Assembly: GCA_020252865.1 (NCBI GenBank)
Contig: JADCCH010000055.1
Coordinates: 1 to 14,413, forward strand
Direction of reading: 5' to 3'
Source: Methylobacterium sp.
GTDB taxonomy: Bacteria > Pseudomonadota > Alphaproteobacteria > Rhizobiales > Beijerinckiaceae
Length of the DNA: 14,413 bases
In this document: piece after piece, positions 6,902-13,652 of the stretch
How the letters are laid out: each line of letters starts with the position of its first letter
How positions within the stretch are numbered: the stretch's first letter is position 1
Translations under genes and position numbers: made by a program
Notes under the pieces: model-generated
The model's input: only the letters and a program-made list of their open reading frames with translations
Told to the model about the DNA's origin: nothing
The model's database searches: none

Positions 6902-6943
6902 ATGGCGCGGGAAACACCAAAGTGAGGTTCCCGCCCGCGCCAT
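6902..6943 (-). other. strong inverted repeat immediately after rnd
   Basis: ATGGCGCGGG and CCCGCGCCAT are perfect ten-base complements separated by 22 bases, starting three bases after the rnd stop codon. The inner CGGGAA/TTCCCG offers alternative pairing. There is no T-run, so it is not a classical intrinsic terminator, but it could stabilise the rnd mRNA 3' end or modulate read-through into lptC. It also argues that this stretch is a leader rather than lptC coding sequence. Confidence 0.45.
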
Positions 6944-6945
6944 CC

Positions 6946-7560
6946 TCACGCATGCGCGAAGATATCTGTCTCCGGCCAGCCCAGAAGGTCGAGCGCGGCC
7001 CGCGAGGGCAGGAAGCGGAAGCAGGCATCAGCCAGGTCCTTCCGGCCGTCCCGCACGAGCAGCGGATCGAGCTTCGCCTTCAGCGCATGAAGGTGCAGCA
7101 CATCGGAGGCCGCATAGGCCAGTTGCGCTTCCGTCAGCGTCTCCGCGCCCCAGTCCGAACTCTGCTGCTGCTTGGAAATTTCCACACCGATGAGATCGCG
7201 GCAGAGATCCTTCAGGCCATGGCGATCGGTATAGGTGCGCACGAGGCGTGAGGCGATCTTGGTGCAATAGACCGGACTCGCCTGAACGCCGAAGGCATGC
7301 TGCAGAACCGCCAGGTCGAACCGGGCGAAATGGAACAGCTTCAGGATTGACTTGTCCTTCAGCATTTTCAAGAGGTTCGGCGCCTTCCTCTGGCCCGGCG
7401 CGATCTGCACGAGATCGGCCGTGCCGTCGCCCAGCGAAAGCTGCACGAGACAGAGGCGATCGCGATGCGGGTTGAGGCCCAGGGTCTCGGTATCGATGGC
7501 CACGATCGATCCGGCCGGGACCGGGGCGGGCAGGTCGCCCTTGTGCAGGCGGATGGTCAT
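6946..7560 (-). CDS. ribonuclease D-like 3'-5' exonuclease (DEDDy)
   Basis: A 204-residue protein consisting of a single DnaQ-like/RNase D 3'-5' exonuclease domain. The catalytic acids of the DEDDy group are visible: D23 and E25 in AIDTETLGL, D82 in FHFARFDLAVL, and Y149/D153 in YAASDVLHL. It lacks the HRDC domains of the full-length E. coli RNase D (375 aa), as is usual for the short alphaproteobacterial proteins encoded next to the lptC-lptA-lptB genes. The expected role is 3' trimming of structured RNA such as tRNA precursors; that comes from the family. The ATG at 7560 has GGAGG about ten bases upstream, a slightly long spacing. It is the first gene of the leftward run and is divergent from the dioxygenase gene. 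It is often annotated rnd. Confidence 0.92.
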   Translation of the reverse strand: MTIRLHKGDLPAPVPAGSIVAIDTETLGLNPHRDRLCLVQLSLGDGTADLVQIAPGQRKAPNLLKMLKDKSILKLFHFARFDLAVLQHAFGVQASPVYCTKIASRLVRTYTDRHGLKDLCRDLIGVEISKQQQSSDWGAETLTEAQLAYAASDVLHLHALKAKLDPLLVRDGRKDLADACFRFLPSRAALDLLGWPETDIFAHA

Positions 7561-7594
7561 GCGGAATACGCCTCCGGCAAAGAAACTGTGTTCC

Positions 7595-7622
7595 TCTCTA
7601 GCCCGTTCTCGTTTGCACTCAA
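7595..7622 (-). promoter_or_regulatory. possible promoter for the rnd-lpt run
   Basis: On the minus strand TTGAGT (7622-7617) is followed 16 bases later by TAGAGA (7600-7595), 34 bases before the exonuclease start. Both boxes are partial matches. It lies in the 188-base divergent region shared with the dioxygenase gene. For the opposite direction I see only a TATATG at 7710-7715 without a convincing -35 box. Confidence 0.28.
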
Positions 7623-7748
7623 CCTTTCATCGCGAGGCGAAGGCCGGATCAGCGCGCTTGGCCAATGTCTGATTGTGTTTGCGCAAGTGAAAAATTCTCT
7701 TACGGCCTCTATATGGGCGAAGACGCAATTTCAGGCCCGGAGTTTCCG

Positions 7749-8693
7749 ATGCAGCTGCTTGGCATCCACCATCTCACCGCGATCTCCGCGAATGCGAAGA
7801 ATAATCACGCCTTCTACGCCGGCCTGCTCGGCATGCGGCTCGTGAAGAAGACCGTCAACCAGGACGACACATCCGCCTATCACCTGTTCTATGCGGATGG
7901 CGAGGGCTCGCCCGGCACGGATCTCACCTTCTTCGAGTTCCCCGTGACGCGCGAGCGGCGCGGCACGCATTCCATCACCCGCACCGCGCTCCGCGTGAAC
8001 GGATCGGAGGCTCTCGGCTTCTGGGAGAAGCGCCTTTCCGCTGCCGGCGTGCCGCTGACCCCAATGCGCGCGATCGACGGCCGCCTCACCCTCGATTTCG
8101 AGGATCCCGAGGGCCAGCGCCTCAGCCTAGTCGATGATGGCGGCGCCGGCGATGCTCACCCCTGGGCGAAGAGCGAGGTGCCCGCCGCATTCCAGATCCG
8201 GGGCCTCGGCCCCATCCGCATGAGCGTGCCGGAACTGCGCCGCACGAAGCTCTTCGTGGAAGGCGTCTACGGCATGCGCGAGGAGCGGGATTACGAGAAC
8301 CCGGATCACAGGGGATCGCGCATCCATGTGTTCGGCATGGGTGAAGGCGGCGCTGCGGCCGAATTGCATGTGGCGGTGGAACCGGGCCTGCAGCCGGCGA
8401 TGCAGGGTGCGGGCGCGGTGCATCACGTCGCCTTCCGCTCGGCCGATGCGGATTACACGAACTGGCTCGCGCGCTACGCCGAAATCGGCCTGCGCTCCTC
8501 GGGTCCGGTGGATCGCTTCTGGTTCCGCTCGCTCTATGTGCGGGAGCCCAACGGCGTGCTCTTCGAGATCGCGACCGATGGTCCGGGCTTTGATGCGGAT
8601 GAACCGAAGGAAACGATGGGCGAGGCCCTCTCGCTCCCCCCCTTCCTCGAGCCCAAGCGGGCCGAGATCGAGGCGGGTCTCACCCCGCTGTGA
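7749..8693 (+). CDS. VOC-family ring-cleaving dioxygenase (MhqO/LinE/PcpA-like)
   Basis: A 314-residue protein with two vicinal-oxygen-chelate (glyoxalase/dioxygenase) modules: about residues 4-132, and 151-282 beginning GLGPIRMSVPEL. Probable Fe(II) ligands are H8 in GIHHLT, H226 in VHHVAF and E273 in GVLFEIATDGPGF; their spacing resembles the H11/H227/E276 set of PcpA. The DRFWFRSLYVREPNGV stretch is characteristic of the hydroquinone/ring-cleaving group, which opens (chloro)hydroquinones; the true substrate cannot be read from sequence. The ATG at 7749 is preferred because CCGGAG lies about six bases upstream and the domain starts at once. The frame extends to 7665, but those residues do not fit the family. 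The last 14 bases overlap the end of the PcaB-like gene on the other strand. Confidence 0.88.
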   Translation: MQLLGIHHLTAISANAKNNHAFYAGLLGMRLVKKTVNQDDTSAYHLFYADGEGSPGTDLTFFEFPVTRERRGTHSITRTALRVNGSEALGFWEKRLSAAGVPLTPMRAIDGRLTLDFEDPEGQRLSLVDDGGAGDAHPWAKSEVPAAFQIRGLGPIRMSVPELRRTKLFVEGVYGMREERDYENPDHRGSRIHVFGMGEGGAAAELHVAVEPGLQPAMQGAGAVHHVAFRSADADYTNWLARYAEIGLRSSGPVDRFWFRSLYVREPNGVLFEIATDGPGFDADEPKETMGEALSLPPFLEPKRAEIEAGLTPL

Positions 8694-10029
8694 GGTTCGT
8701 GTCGAGGCTGGCTTCGGCCCGTGCGATCAGCCGATCCGACAATGCGCGCGCCGGGGCAACCATCGCCTCGGCCCGCGCCACGGCCGCCCAATCCACGGGA
8801 ACTTCCGTCATCGCCGCGAGATGGTCCAGGAGAGAGCGGTCGGAGCCCAGCGTGGCCTCGACCGCATTCTTCACGAGCGCCGTCGCCTCGGGGCGCGGGA
8901 GATGCCCGGCGAGCGCGAAGCTTGCGGCTTCCGCCAGCACGAGACCGCGTGTCGCTTCGATATTCGTCTGCATGCGGCCCGCATCGACACGCAATGCGGA
9001 GAGCATTTCGTCCACGCGCAGAAGCGCTGCACCGGTTGTGGCGACCAGCGGCGGAAGCGCGAGCCATTCCAGCGTCCAGGCCGCGCCATCGCGCTCATTC
9101 AGGTGCAGGCCGGCCTGAAGCAGCGCACCCGCCTCATTGACCGCATAGCGCGCCAGCGACTGCACGATCTCCGCAAGAACCGGGTTCTGCTTCTGCGGCA
9201 AGGTCGAGGAGCCGCCGGCACCGGCGAAACCGACCTCAGCCACCTCGCTCTGCGAAAGAAGCGCGAGATCGCCGCCGATCATGCCCAGCGAGCCCGCGAT
9301 CATCGCGAGCAATTGGCCGAATTCGATGATCCGGTCGCGCCCCTTGTGCCAGGGCTCGGCCCGGCCGAGCGCCAGTTCATCGGCGAGGCCATCCATCACG
9401 GCGAGCGCCTGATCCCCGAAGACCGAGAGATTGCCCGCCGCACCGCCCATCTGCACCACGAGCAGACGCGCGCGCATCTGTGCGAGGCGCTCGCGATGGC
9501 GGATCAGCGGCGCCATCCACTGCGCGGCTTTCAGGCCGAACAGCGTGGGCGCGGCCGCCTGCATGCGCGTGCGGGCAAGGCACAGGGTGTCGCGATGCGC
9601 CTTCGCAAGGTCCGTGAGCCGCCTGATCAGCGCCGCGAGCCGGCGATCCACGATCTGCACGATCTCGCGCAGGCGCAGAACCAGCGCGAGATCGGTCAAA
9701 TCCTGCGAGGTCATGCCCCAATGGAGCCAGCCACCCGCCTCCCTCGGCAACTGAGCACGCAATGCTTCCACGAAGGCCGGCGCGATCACGCCGTCGCGCG
9801 CGATGCCGCCCGCAAGTTCCTCCGGGCGCAGATTGGCCTTGGCGAGGGCCATGACCAGCACCTCGCCCGCCTCCTGCGGGATGATGCCGAGCCGCATCTG
9901 GACACTGGCCAGCGCGCTTTCGACGCGAATCATGGCGGCGAGTTCTGTTTCCTCGCCGAGCAGCGCCGCGATCACCGGATCGCCGAGCAGGCGCTGATGC
10001 AGGCGGTTATCGAGCGGGGAAAGGCTCAT
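8680..10029 (-). CDS. 3-carboxy-cis,cis-muconate cycloisomerase-like lyase (PcaB-like)
   Basis: A 449-residue member of the fumarase/aspartase superfamily. The best fit is PcaB, which lactonises 3-carboxy-cis,cis-muconate to 4-carboxymuconolactone in protocatechuate breakdown. Visible conserved blocks are HWGMTSQD (103-110), the PTLFGLKAAQW stretch (161-171), QMGGAAGNLS (193-202) and the superfamily signature GSSTLPQKQNP (273-283). In the signature the usual methionine is leucine. The NERDGAAWTLEWLALP segment (311-326) is typical of PcaB rather than adenylosuccinate lyase. Length matches PcaB. TGAGG about six bases upstream supports the ATG at 10029. No other pca gene is in the window, so the pathway link is by homology alone. 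It is divergent from uraH and overlaps the dioxygenase 3' end. Confidence 0.83.
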   Translation of the reverse strand: MSLSPLDNRLHQRLLGDPVIAALLGEETELAAMIRVESALASVQMRLGIIPQEAGEVLVMALAKANLRPEELAGGIARDGVIAPAFVEALRAQLPREAGGWLHWGMTSQDLTDLALVLRLREIVQIVDRRLAALIRRLTDLAKAHRDTLCLARTRMQAAAPTLFGLKAAQWMAPLIRHRERLAQMRARLLVVQMGGAAGNLSVFGDQALAVMDGLADELALGRAEPWHKGRDRIIEFGQLLAMIAGSLGMIGGDLALLSQSEVAEVGFAGAGGSSTLPQKQNPVLAEIVQSLARYAVNEAGALLQAGLHLNERDGAAWTLEWLALPPLVATTGAALLRVDEMLSALRVDAGRMQTNIEATRGLVLAEAASFALAGHLPRPEATALVKNAVEATLGSDRSLLDHLAAMTEVPVDWAAVARAEAMVAPARALSDRLIARAEASLDTNLTAG

Positions 10030-10085
10030 GGCGGGCCTCAGGTGATCCGGACGAAGCAGGCGGGCTCAAACGACAGGAAAACGCC

Positions 10086-10129
10086 ATTCCGCACAAGCCG
10101 GAATTGACGTTGCGATCTGGCCGTCAGAT
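10086..10129. promoter_or_regulatory. paired inverted repeats in the divergent pcaB-like/uraH region, candidate operators
   Basis: Two inverted repeats lie close together: ATTCCG-N7-CGGAAT (10086-10104) and ATCTG-N5-CAGAT (10115-10129), with centres about 27 bases apart. They flank and overlap the proposed -35 box of uraH. The halves of the two repeats differ, so they need not bind the same protein. No regulator gene is nearby. The repeats are seen directly; operator function is inferred. Confidence 0.35.
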
Positions 10130-10132
10130 GGT
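10104..10132 (+). promoter_or_regulatory. possible promoter for uraH operon
   Basis: TTGACG (10104-10109) with a 17-base spacer to GATGGT (10127-10132) would place the transcript start about 40 bases before uraH. The -35 box is good and the -10 box weak. The overlap with the inverted repeats at 10086-10129 would allow direct regulation. Confidence 0.28.
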
Positions 10133-10176
10133 CGTCGCACCACAATCCTTATCCCGCGACATTTCCGGAGGATGGC

Positions 10177-10533
10177 ATGGGGCGCCTGTCCACGCATGTT
10201 CTCGACACCACCCATGGCCGACCCGCGAGCGGTATGGTGATCGAGCTTCTCGAGGCCCGGCCCGAAGGCGGCTGGAAGGCGCTGAAGACCATCACCACCA
10301 ATGCCGATGGCCGCACCGACGGTCCCGTTCTCGGCCCGGACGAGATGCGCGCGGGCCGCTTCGAGTTGCGGTTTCATGTCGGGGCCTATTTCCGGGCGCT
10401 GGGCCTCGATCTGCCCGATCCCGCCTTCCTGGAGCATGTGCCGATCCAGTTCGGCATCGCGGATGCCTCGGGGCATTACCATGTGCCGCTTCTGTGCACG
10501 CCGTGGTCCTATTCCACCTATCGGGGCAGCTGA
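10177..10533 (+). CDS. uraH: 5-hydroxyisourate hydrolase (transthyretin-related protein)
   Basis: Hydrolyses 5-hydroxyisourate, the product of urate oxidation, to OHCU. The 118-residue protein is the length of bacterial HIU hydrolases and begins with the family block LSTHVLDTTHGRPA. Expected active-site residues are present: H7, R46 in NADGRTDG, H102 in HYHVPLL, and the C-terminal tetrapeptide YRGS (115-118) that separates true HIU hydrolases from transthyretins. It has no signal peptide, so it is cytoplasmic. GGAGG lies five bases before the ATG. The next gene starts three bases after the stop and carries the following two steps of the same pathway, so the functional assignment is strong. 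Confidence 0.96.
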   Translation: MGRLSTHVLDTTHGRPASGMVIELLEARPEGGWKALKTITTNADGRTDGPVLGPDEMRAGRFELRFHVGAYFRALGLDLPDPAFLEHVPIQFGIADASGHYHVPLLCTPWSYSTYRGS

Positions 10534-10536
10534 AGA

Positions 10537-11970
10537 ATGACCTATCCGCGCGATCTTGTAGGCTATGGCCGCAACGTTCCGCATGCGAAATGGCCGGGCG
10601 GGGCCCGGATCGCCGTGCAATTCGTGATCAATTACGAGGAAGGCGGCGAGAACAACATCCTGCATGGGGATGCAGCCTCCGAGGCCTTCCTCTCGGAAAT
10701 CGTGGGTGCTGCCGCATGGCCGGGCATGCGCCACATGAACATGGAATCGATCTACGAATACGGCTCGCGCTCGGGCTTCTGGCGGCTCCACCGCATGTTC
10801 ACCGATCGCAACATGCCGGTGACGGTCTATGGCGTGGCCCATGCCATGATGCGCAACCCGGATGCGGTGGCGGCGATGAACGAAGCGGGCTGGGAAATCG
10901 CCAGCCACGGCCTGAAATGGATCGATTACCGCGATTTCTCCCCGGAAGACGAGGCAAGGCACATCGCGGAAGCCGTCCGCATCCACACGGAGGTGGCGGG
11001 GAGGCGACCATTGGGCATGTATCAGGGCCGTACCAGCGCCAACACCCTGCGCCTCACGCAAGGCGAGGGCGGCTTCCTCTATTCCGCCGACAGCTATGCG
11101 GATGACCTGCCCTATTACGTCGAGGGGCCGAATGCGCGCGGCGGCACGGGGCCGTTCCTCATCGTGCCCTATACGCTCGATGCAAATGACATGCGCTTTG
11201 CCACGCCACAGGGCTTCAATTCCGGCGATCAGTTCTTCGCCTATCTCAAGGACAGTTTCGACACGCTCCATGCCGAGGGCGAGACCGCGCCGAAAATGAT
11301 GTCGATCGGCCTGCATTGCCGGCTCGTGGGGCGGCCGGGCCGCGCGGCGGCACTGGCGCGCTTCCTCGATTACGTAAAGAGCCACGATAAGGCCTGGGTA
11401 GCGACCCGTCTCGACATCGCAAGACATTGGGTGATGACCCATGCACCGGCCGGAGGCTGGAAACCTTCGCGCCTGCCGAAGCCGCTGTTCATGGCGCGAT
11501 TCGGCGGCATTTTCGAGCATTCGCCCTGGGTGGCGGAGGCGGCTTTCGCGGCGGGCCTCGGCCCCGGGACCGATACCGCGCAGGGCCTTCAGGCGGCGAT
11601 GGTCAAGGCCATGCGTGCGGGAACCGAGGCGCAGCAGCGCGCGCTGATCCTCGCGCATCCCGATCTTGCGGGGCGGCTCGCGCTGGCAAAGCAGCTCACG
11701 GCGGATTCGACCAAGGAGCAGGCATCGGCCGGGCTCGATCGCCTCACGCCTGCGGAACTCATGGAGTTCACGCGGCTGAACGAGGCCTACAAGGCGAAAT
11801 TCGGCTTCCCCTTCATCCTTGCCGTGAAGGGCCGGAACAAGGAGGATGTCTTGCGTGGCTTTAAAACGCGAATCGGTAATAATCCTACCCAAGAATTCGC
11901 CACCGCTCTCGACGAGATCGAACGCATTGCGCGCCTTCGCCTCGGCGAAATCCTGCCGGAAACCGCATGA
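10537..11970 (+). CDS. puuE: bifunctional allantoinase (PuuE type) / OHCU decarboxylase fusion
   Basis: A 477-residue fusion carrying two purine-degradation steps. Residues ~1-310 are a PuuE-type allantoinase of the polysaccharide-deacetylase fold, which opens allantoin to allantoate and is unrelated to the amidohydrolase allantoinases. Typical stretches are [31 protein letters not shown] (35-45) and [12 protein letters not shown] (120-131). Residues ~314-475 are an OHCU decarboxylase (UraD) giving S-allantoin, with HPDLAG (H374), [11 protein letters not shown] (E394) and R468. The intervals between these residues equal those of catalytic H67/E87/R161 in the zebrafish enzyme. The protein order is therefore reversed relative to the pathway. 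It starts three bases after uraH, and its TGA overlaps the pgi ATG. Confidence 0.95.
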   Translation: MTYPRDLVGYGRNVPHAKWPGGARIAVQFVINYEEGGENNILHGDAASEAFLSEIVGAAAWPGMRHMNMESIYEYGSRSGFWRLHRMFTDRNMPVTVYGVAHAMMRNPDAVAAMNEAGWEIASHGLKWIDYRDFSPEDEARHIAEAVRIHTEVAGRRPLGMYQGRTSANTLRLTQGEGGFLYSADSYADDLPYYVEGPNARGGTGPFLIVPYTLDANDMRFATPQGFNSGDQFFAYLKDSFDTLHAEGETAPKMMSIGLHCRLVGRPGRAAALARFLDYVKSHDKAWVATRLDIARHWVMTHAPAGGWKPSRLPKPLFMARFGGIFEHSPWVAEAAFAAGLGPGTDTAQGLQAAMVKAMRAGTEAQQRALILAHPDLAGRLALAKQLTADSTKEQASAGLDRLTPAELMEFTRLNEAYKAKFGFPFILAVKGRNKEDVLRGFKTRIGNNPTQEFATALDEIERIARLRLGEILPETA

Positions 11971-13625
11971 CCCGACATTCTTCCGCCCTCGATACTGCCT
12001 GGGCGTCTCTTCGCGCGCATCATGCCGGCCTCGCCAGCACGCGCATGATGTCGCTTTTCGAGGCGGACAAGGGGCGGTTCGAGGCCTTTTCCGCCAGCAC
12101 CGATGGCCTGCTGATGGATTATTCCAAATGCAAGGTGACCGTCGAGACACGCCGCCTTCTCCTCGCGCTGGCCGAGGCAGCGGATGTGCAGGGCTTCCGG
12201 GACCGGATGTTCGCCGGCGAGGCGATCAATCTGACGGAAAACCGGGCAGTTCTGCATGCGGCGATCCGCGCGCCAAAGGGCGCGCGCTTCACGCTGGGCG
12301 GGCAGGATGTGATGGCGGATGTCCTCGCCATGCGCGAAGCTTGCTTCGCTTTCGCGCGGGACGTGCGCAGCGGCAAGATCGCCGGCGCGGGTGGGGCCTT
12401 CACCGATGTCGTGAATATCGGTATTGGCGGCTCGGATCTCGGTCCCGTCATGGCGGCGGAGGCCCTCCGGCCGTTTCATGATGGCCCGCGCCTGCATTTC
12501 ATATCGAATGTCGATGGCGCGCACCTGGCGGATGTCCTGAGGGGGCTCGATCCGGCGCGGGCGCTGATCCTCGTGGCGTCGAAGACCTTCACGACCATCG
12601 AGACCATGACCAATGCGCGCTCGGCGCGGACATGGCTCGCAAGAGCTTTGGGCGAACAGGCGGTTTCCGATCATTTCGCGGCCGTTTCCACCGCGCGGGA
12701 GAAGGTCGAGGCCTTCGGCATTCCGGCCTCGCGCATGTTCGGCTTCTGGGATTGGGTCGGCGGGCGCTATTCGGTCTGGTCATCCATCGGCCTGCCGCTG
12801 ATGATCGCCATCGGGCCGGAGCGTTTCGCGGAATTCCTTGCGGGCGGCCATGCGATGGACCGGCACTTCCGCGAGGCGCCGGCGGAACAAAACCTGCCGA
12901 TGCTGCTCGGCCTCATCGGCATCTGGCATCGCAATCTCTGCGGGCATCCGAGCCGAGCAGTCATTCCCTATGCGCAGCGCCTCTCGCGCTTTCCCGCCTA
13001 TCTCCAGCAGCTCGACATGGAATCGAACGGCAAGCGCGTGACGCGCGAGGGCGAGCCTGTCTCCATGCCCACCGGGCCGATCGTCTGGGGCGAGCCCGGC
13101 ACGAATGGCCAGCACGCCTTCTTCCAGCTGATCCATCAGGGCACGGATATCATCCCGGTGGAGTTCCTGCTGGGTGCGAAGGGCGAGGATGATCCCGCAC
13201 ACAAAGCAAGATCAAGCGAAGTGGACTCCGGTTCGCGTGAAGATTTTGCGTTTGAAAAGGCGCTTTCCGCCCATCATCCCCTGCTCGTGGCGAATTGCCT
13301 CGCGCAATCGCAGGCCCTGATGCGCGGGCGCACGCTCGCCGAGGCCGGCGGCAATCCGCATCGCGTCTTCCCGGGCGACCGGCCCTCGATCACGCTTGTT
13401 TTCGAGCGTCTCACGCCCTTCGTGCTGGGCCAGCTCATCGCGCTCTACGAGCATCGGGTTTTCGTGGAAGCCGCGATCTGGAACATCAATGCCTATGACC
13501 AATGGGGCGTGGAGCTGGGGAAAGAACTCGCAACGAAGCTTGAGGGTCCGGTGAAGACCGGCGAGGGGCGGGAGGCGCTGGACGGCTCGACCGCGGGGCT
13601 GATAAGAAGGATCCGAGGGGAATGA
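11967..13625 (+). CDS. pgi: glucose-6-phosphate isomerase, with an unusual internal insertion
   Basis: Interconverts glucose-6-phosphate and fructose-6-phosphate in the cytoplasm. The 552-residue protein carries both family signatures: [16 protein letters not shown] (262-277) and GVELGKEL (514-521). Catalytic residues by comparison with E. coli are R267, E352 (MESNGK), H383 (NGQHAFF) and K519, so the enzyme should be active. Its ATG overlaps the puuE stop (ATGA), implying translational coupling to the purine genes. Residues ~412-432 ([19 protein letters not shown] and neighbours) sit between the EFLLGAKG strand and the [13 protein letters not shown] helix. There the E. coli protein has about 12 residues against 35 here. 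That DNA is lower in G+C and palindromic, and is annotated separately. Confidence 0.96.
   Translation: MTRHSSALDTAWASLRAHHAGLASTRMMSLFEADKGRFEAFSASTDGLLMDYSKCKVTVETRRLLLALAEAADVQGFRDRMFAGEAINLTENRAVLHAAIRAPKGARFTLGGQDVMADVLAMREACFAFARDVRSGKIAGAGGAFTDVVNIGIGGSDLGPVMAAEALRPFHDGPRLHFISNVDGAHLADVLRGLDPARALILVASKTFTTIETMTNARSARTWLARALGEQAVSDHFAAVSTAREKVEAFGIPASRMFGFWDWVGGRYSVWSSIGLPLMIAIGPERFAEFLAGGHAMDRHFREAPAEQNLPMLLGLIGIWHRNLCGHPSRAVIPYAQRLSRFPAYLQQLDMESNGKRVTREGEPVSMPTGPIVWGEPGTNGQHAFFQLIHQGTDIIPVEFLLGAKGEDDPAHKARSSEVDSGSREDFAFEKALSAHHPLLVANCLAQSQALMRGRTLAEAGGNPHRVFPGDRPSITLVFERLTPFVLGQLIALYEHRVFVEAAIWNINAYDQWGVELGKELATKLEGPVKTGEGREALDGSTAGLIRRIRGE
13200..13262 (+). repeat. in-frame repeat-like insertion inside pgi with imperfect palindrome
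   Basis: About 60 bases within pgi have roughly 47% G+C (28 of 60 counted from 13200), well below their surroundings, and add about 20 residues absent from Pgi as I recall it. The core 13216-13236 is an imperfect palindrome: GCGAA pairs with TTCGC and GGA with TCC about a central C at 13226. Outer TCA/TGA extend it to 13212-13240. GAAGTGGA, then CCGGTTCGCGTGAAGA, resembles a dispersed intergenic repeat I recall from Bradyrhizobium and relatives; that resemblance is from memory, not a search. It holds no stop and keeps the frame. Confidence 0.6.
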
Positions 13626-13652
13626 AGGGAGCCACACGAATGAGGATACCCC

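Noticed and set aside
7687..7715. TATATG as a -10 box for the dioxygenase gene
   Set aside because: The position relative to the start is fine, but the hexamer 17 bases upstream (GTGAAA) is a poor -35 box, so I did not list it as a feature.
7665..7748. Upstream extension of the dioxygenase
   Set aside because: The ATG at 7749 has a ribosome binding site and begins directly with the VOC domain; the upstream 28 codons overlap the likely promoter region.
8326..10107. Long + strand open frame opposite the PcaB-like gene
   Set aside because: It runs in a different frame through the end of the dioxygenase gene and antisense to the lyase; its product is arginine-rich noise.
11850..11900. A/T-richer stretch near the end of the puuE-uraD gene as a second insertion or a pgi promoter
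   Set aside because: The encoded residues fit the normal UraD C-terminal helix region and length, and I found no convincing promoter boxes.
10066..12150. Very long open frame on the minus strand opposite uraH, puuE and the start of pgi
   Set aside because: It mirrors the codon bias of the GC-rich + strand genes and has a low-complexity, Arg/His-rich translation with no family features. The + strand genes are unambiguous.
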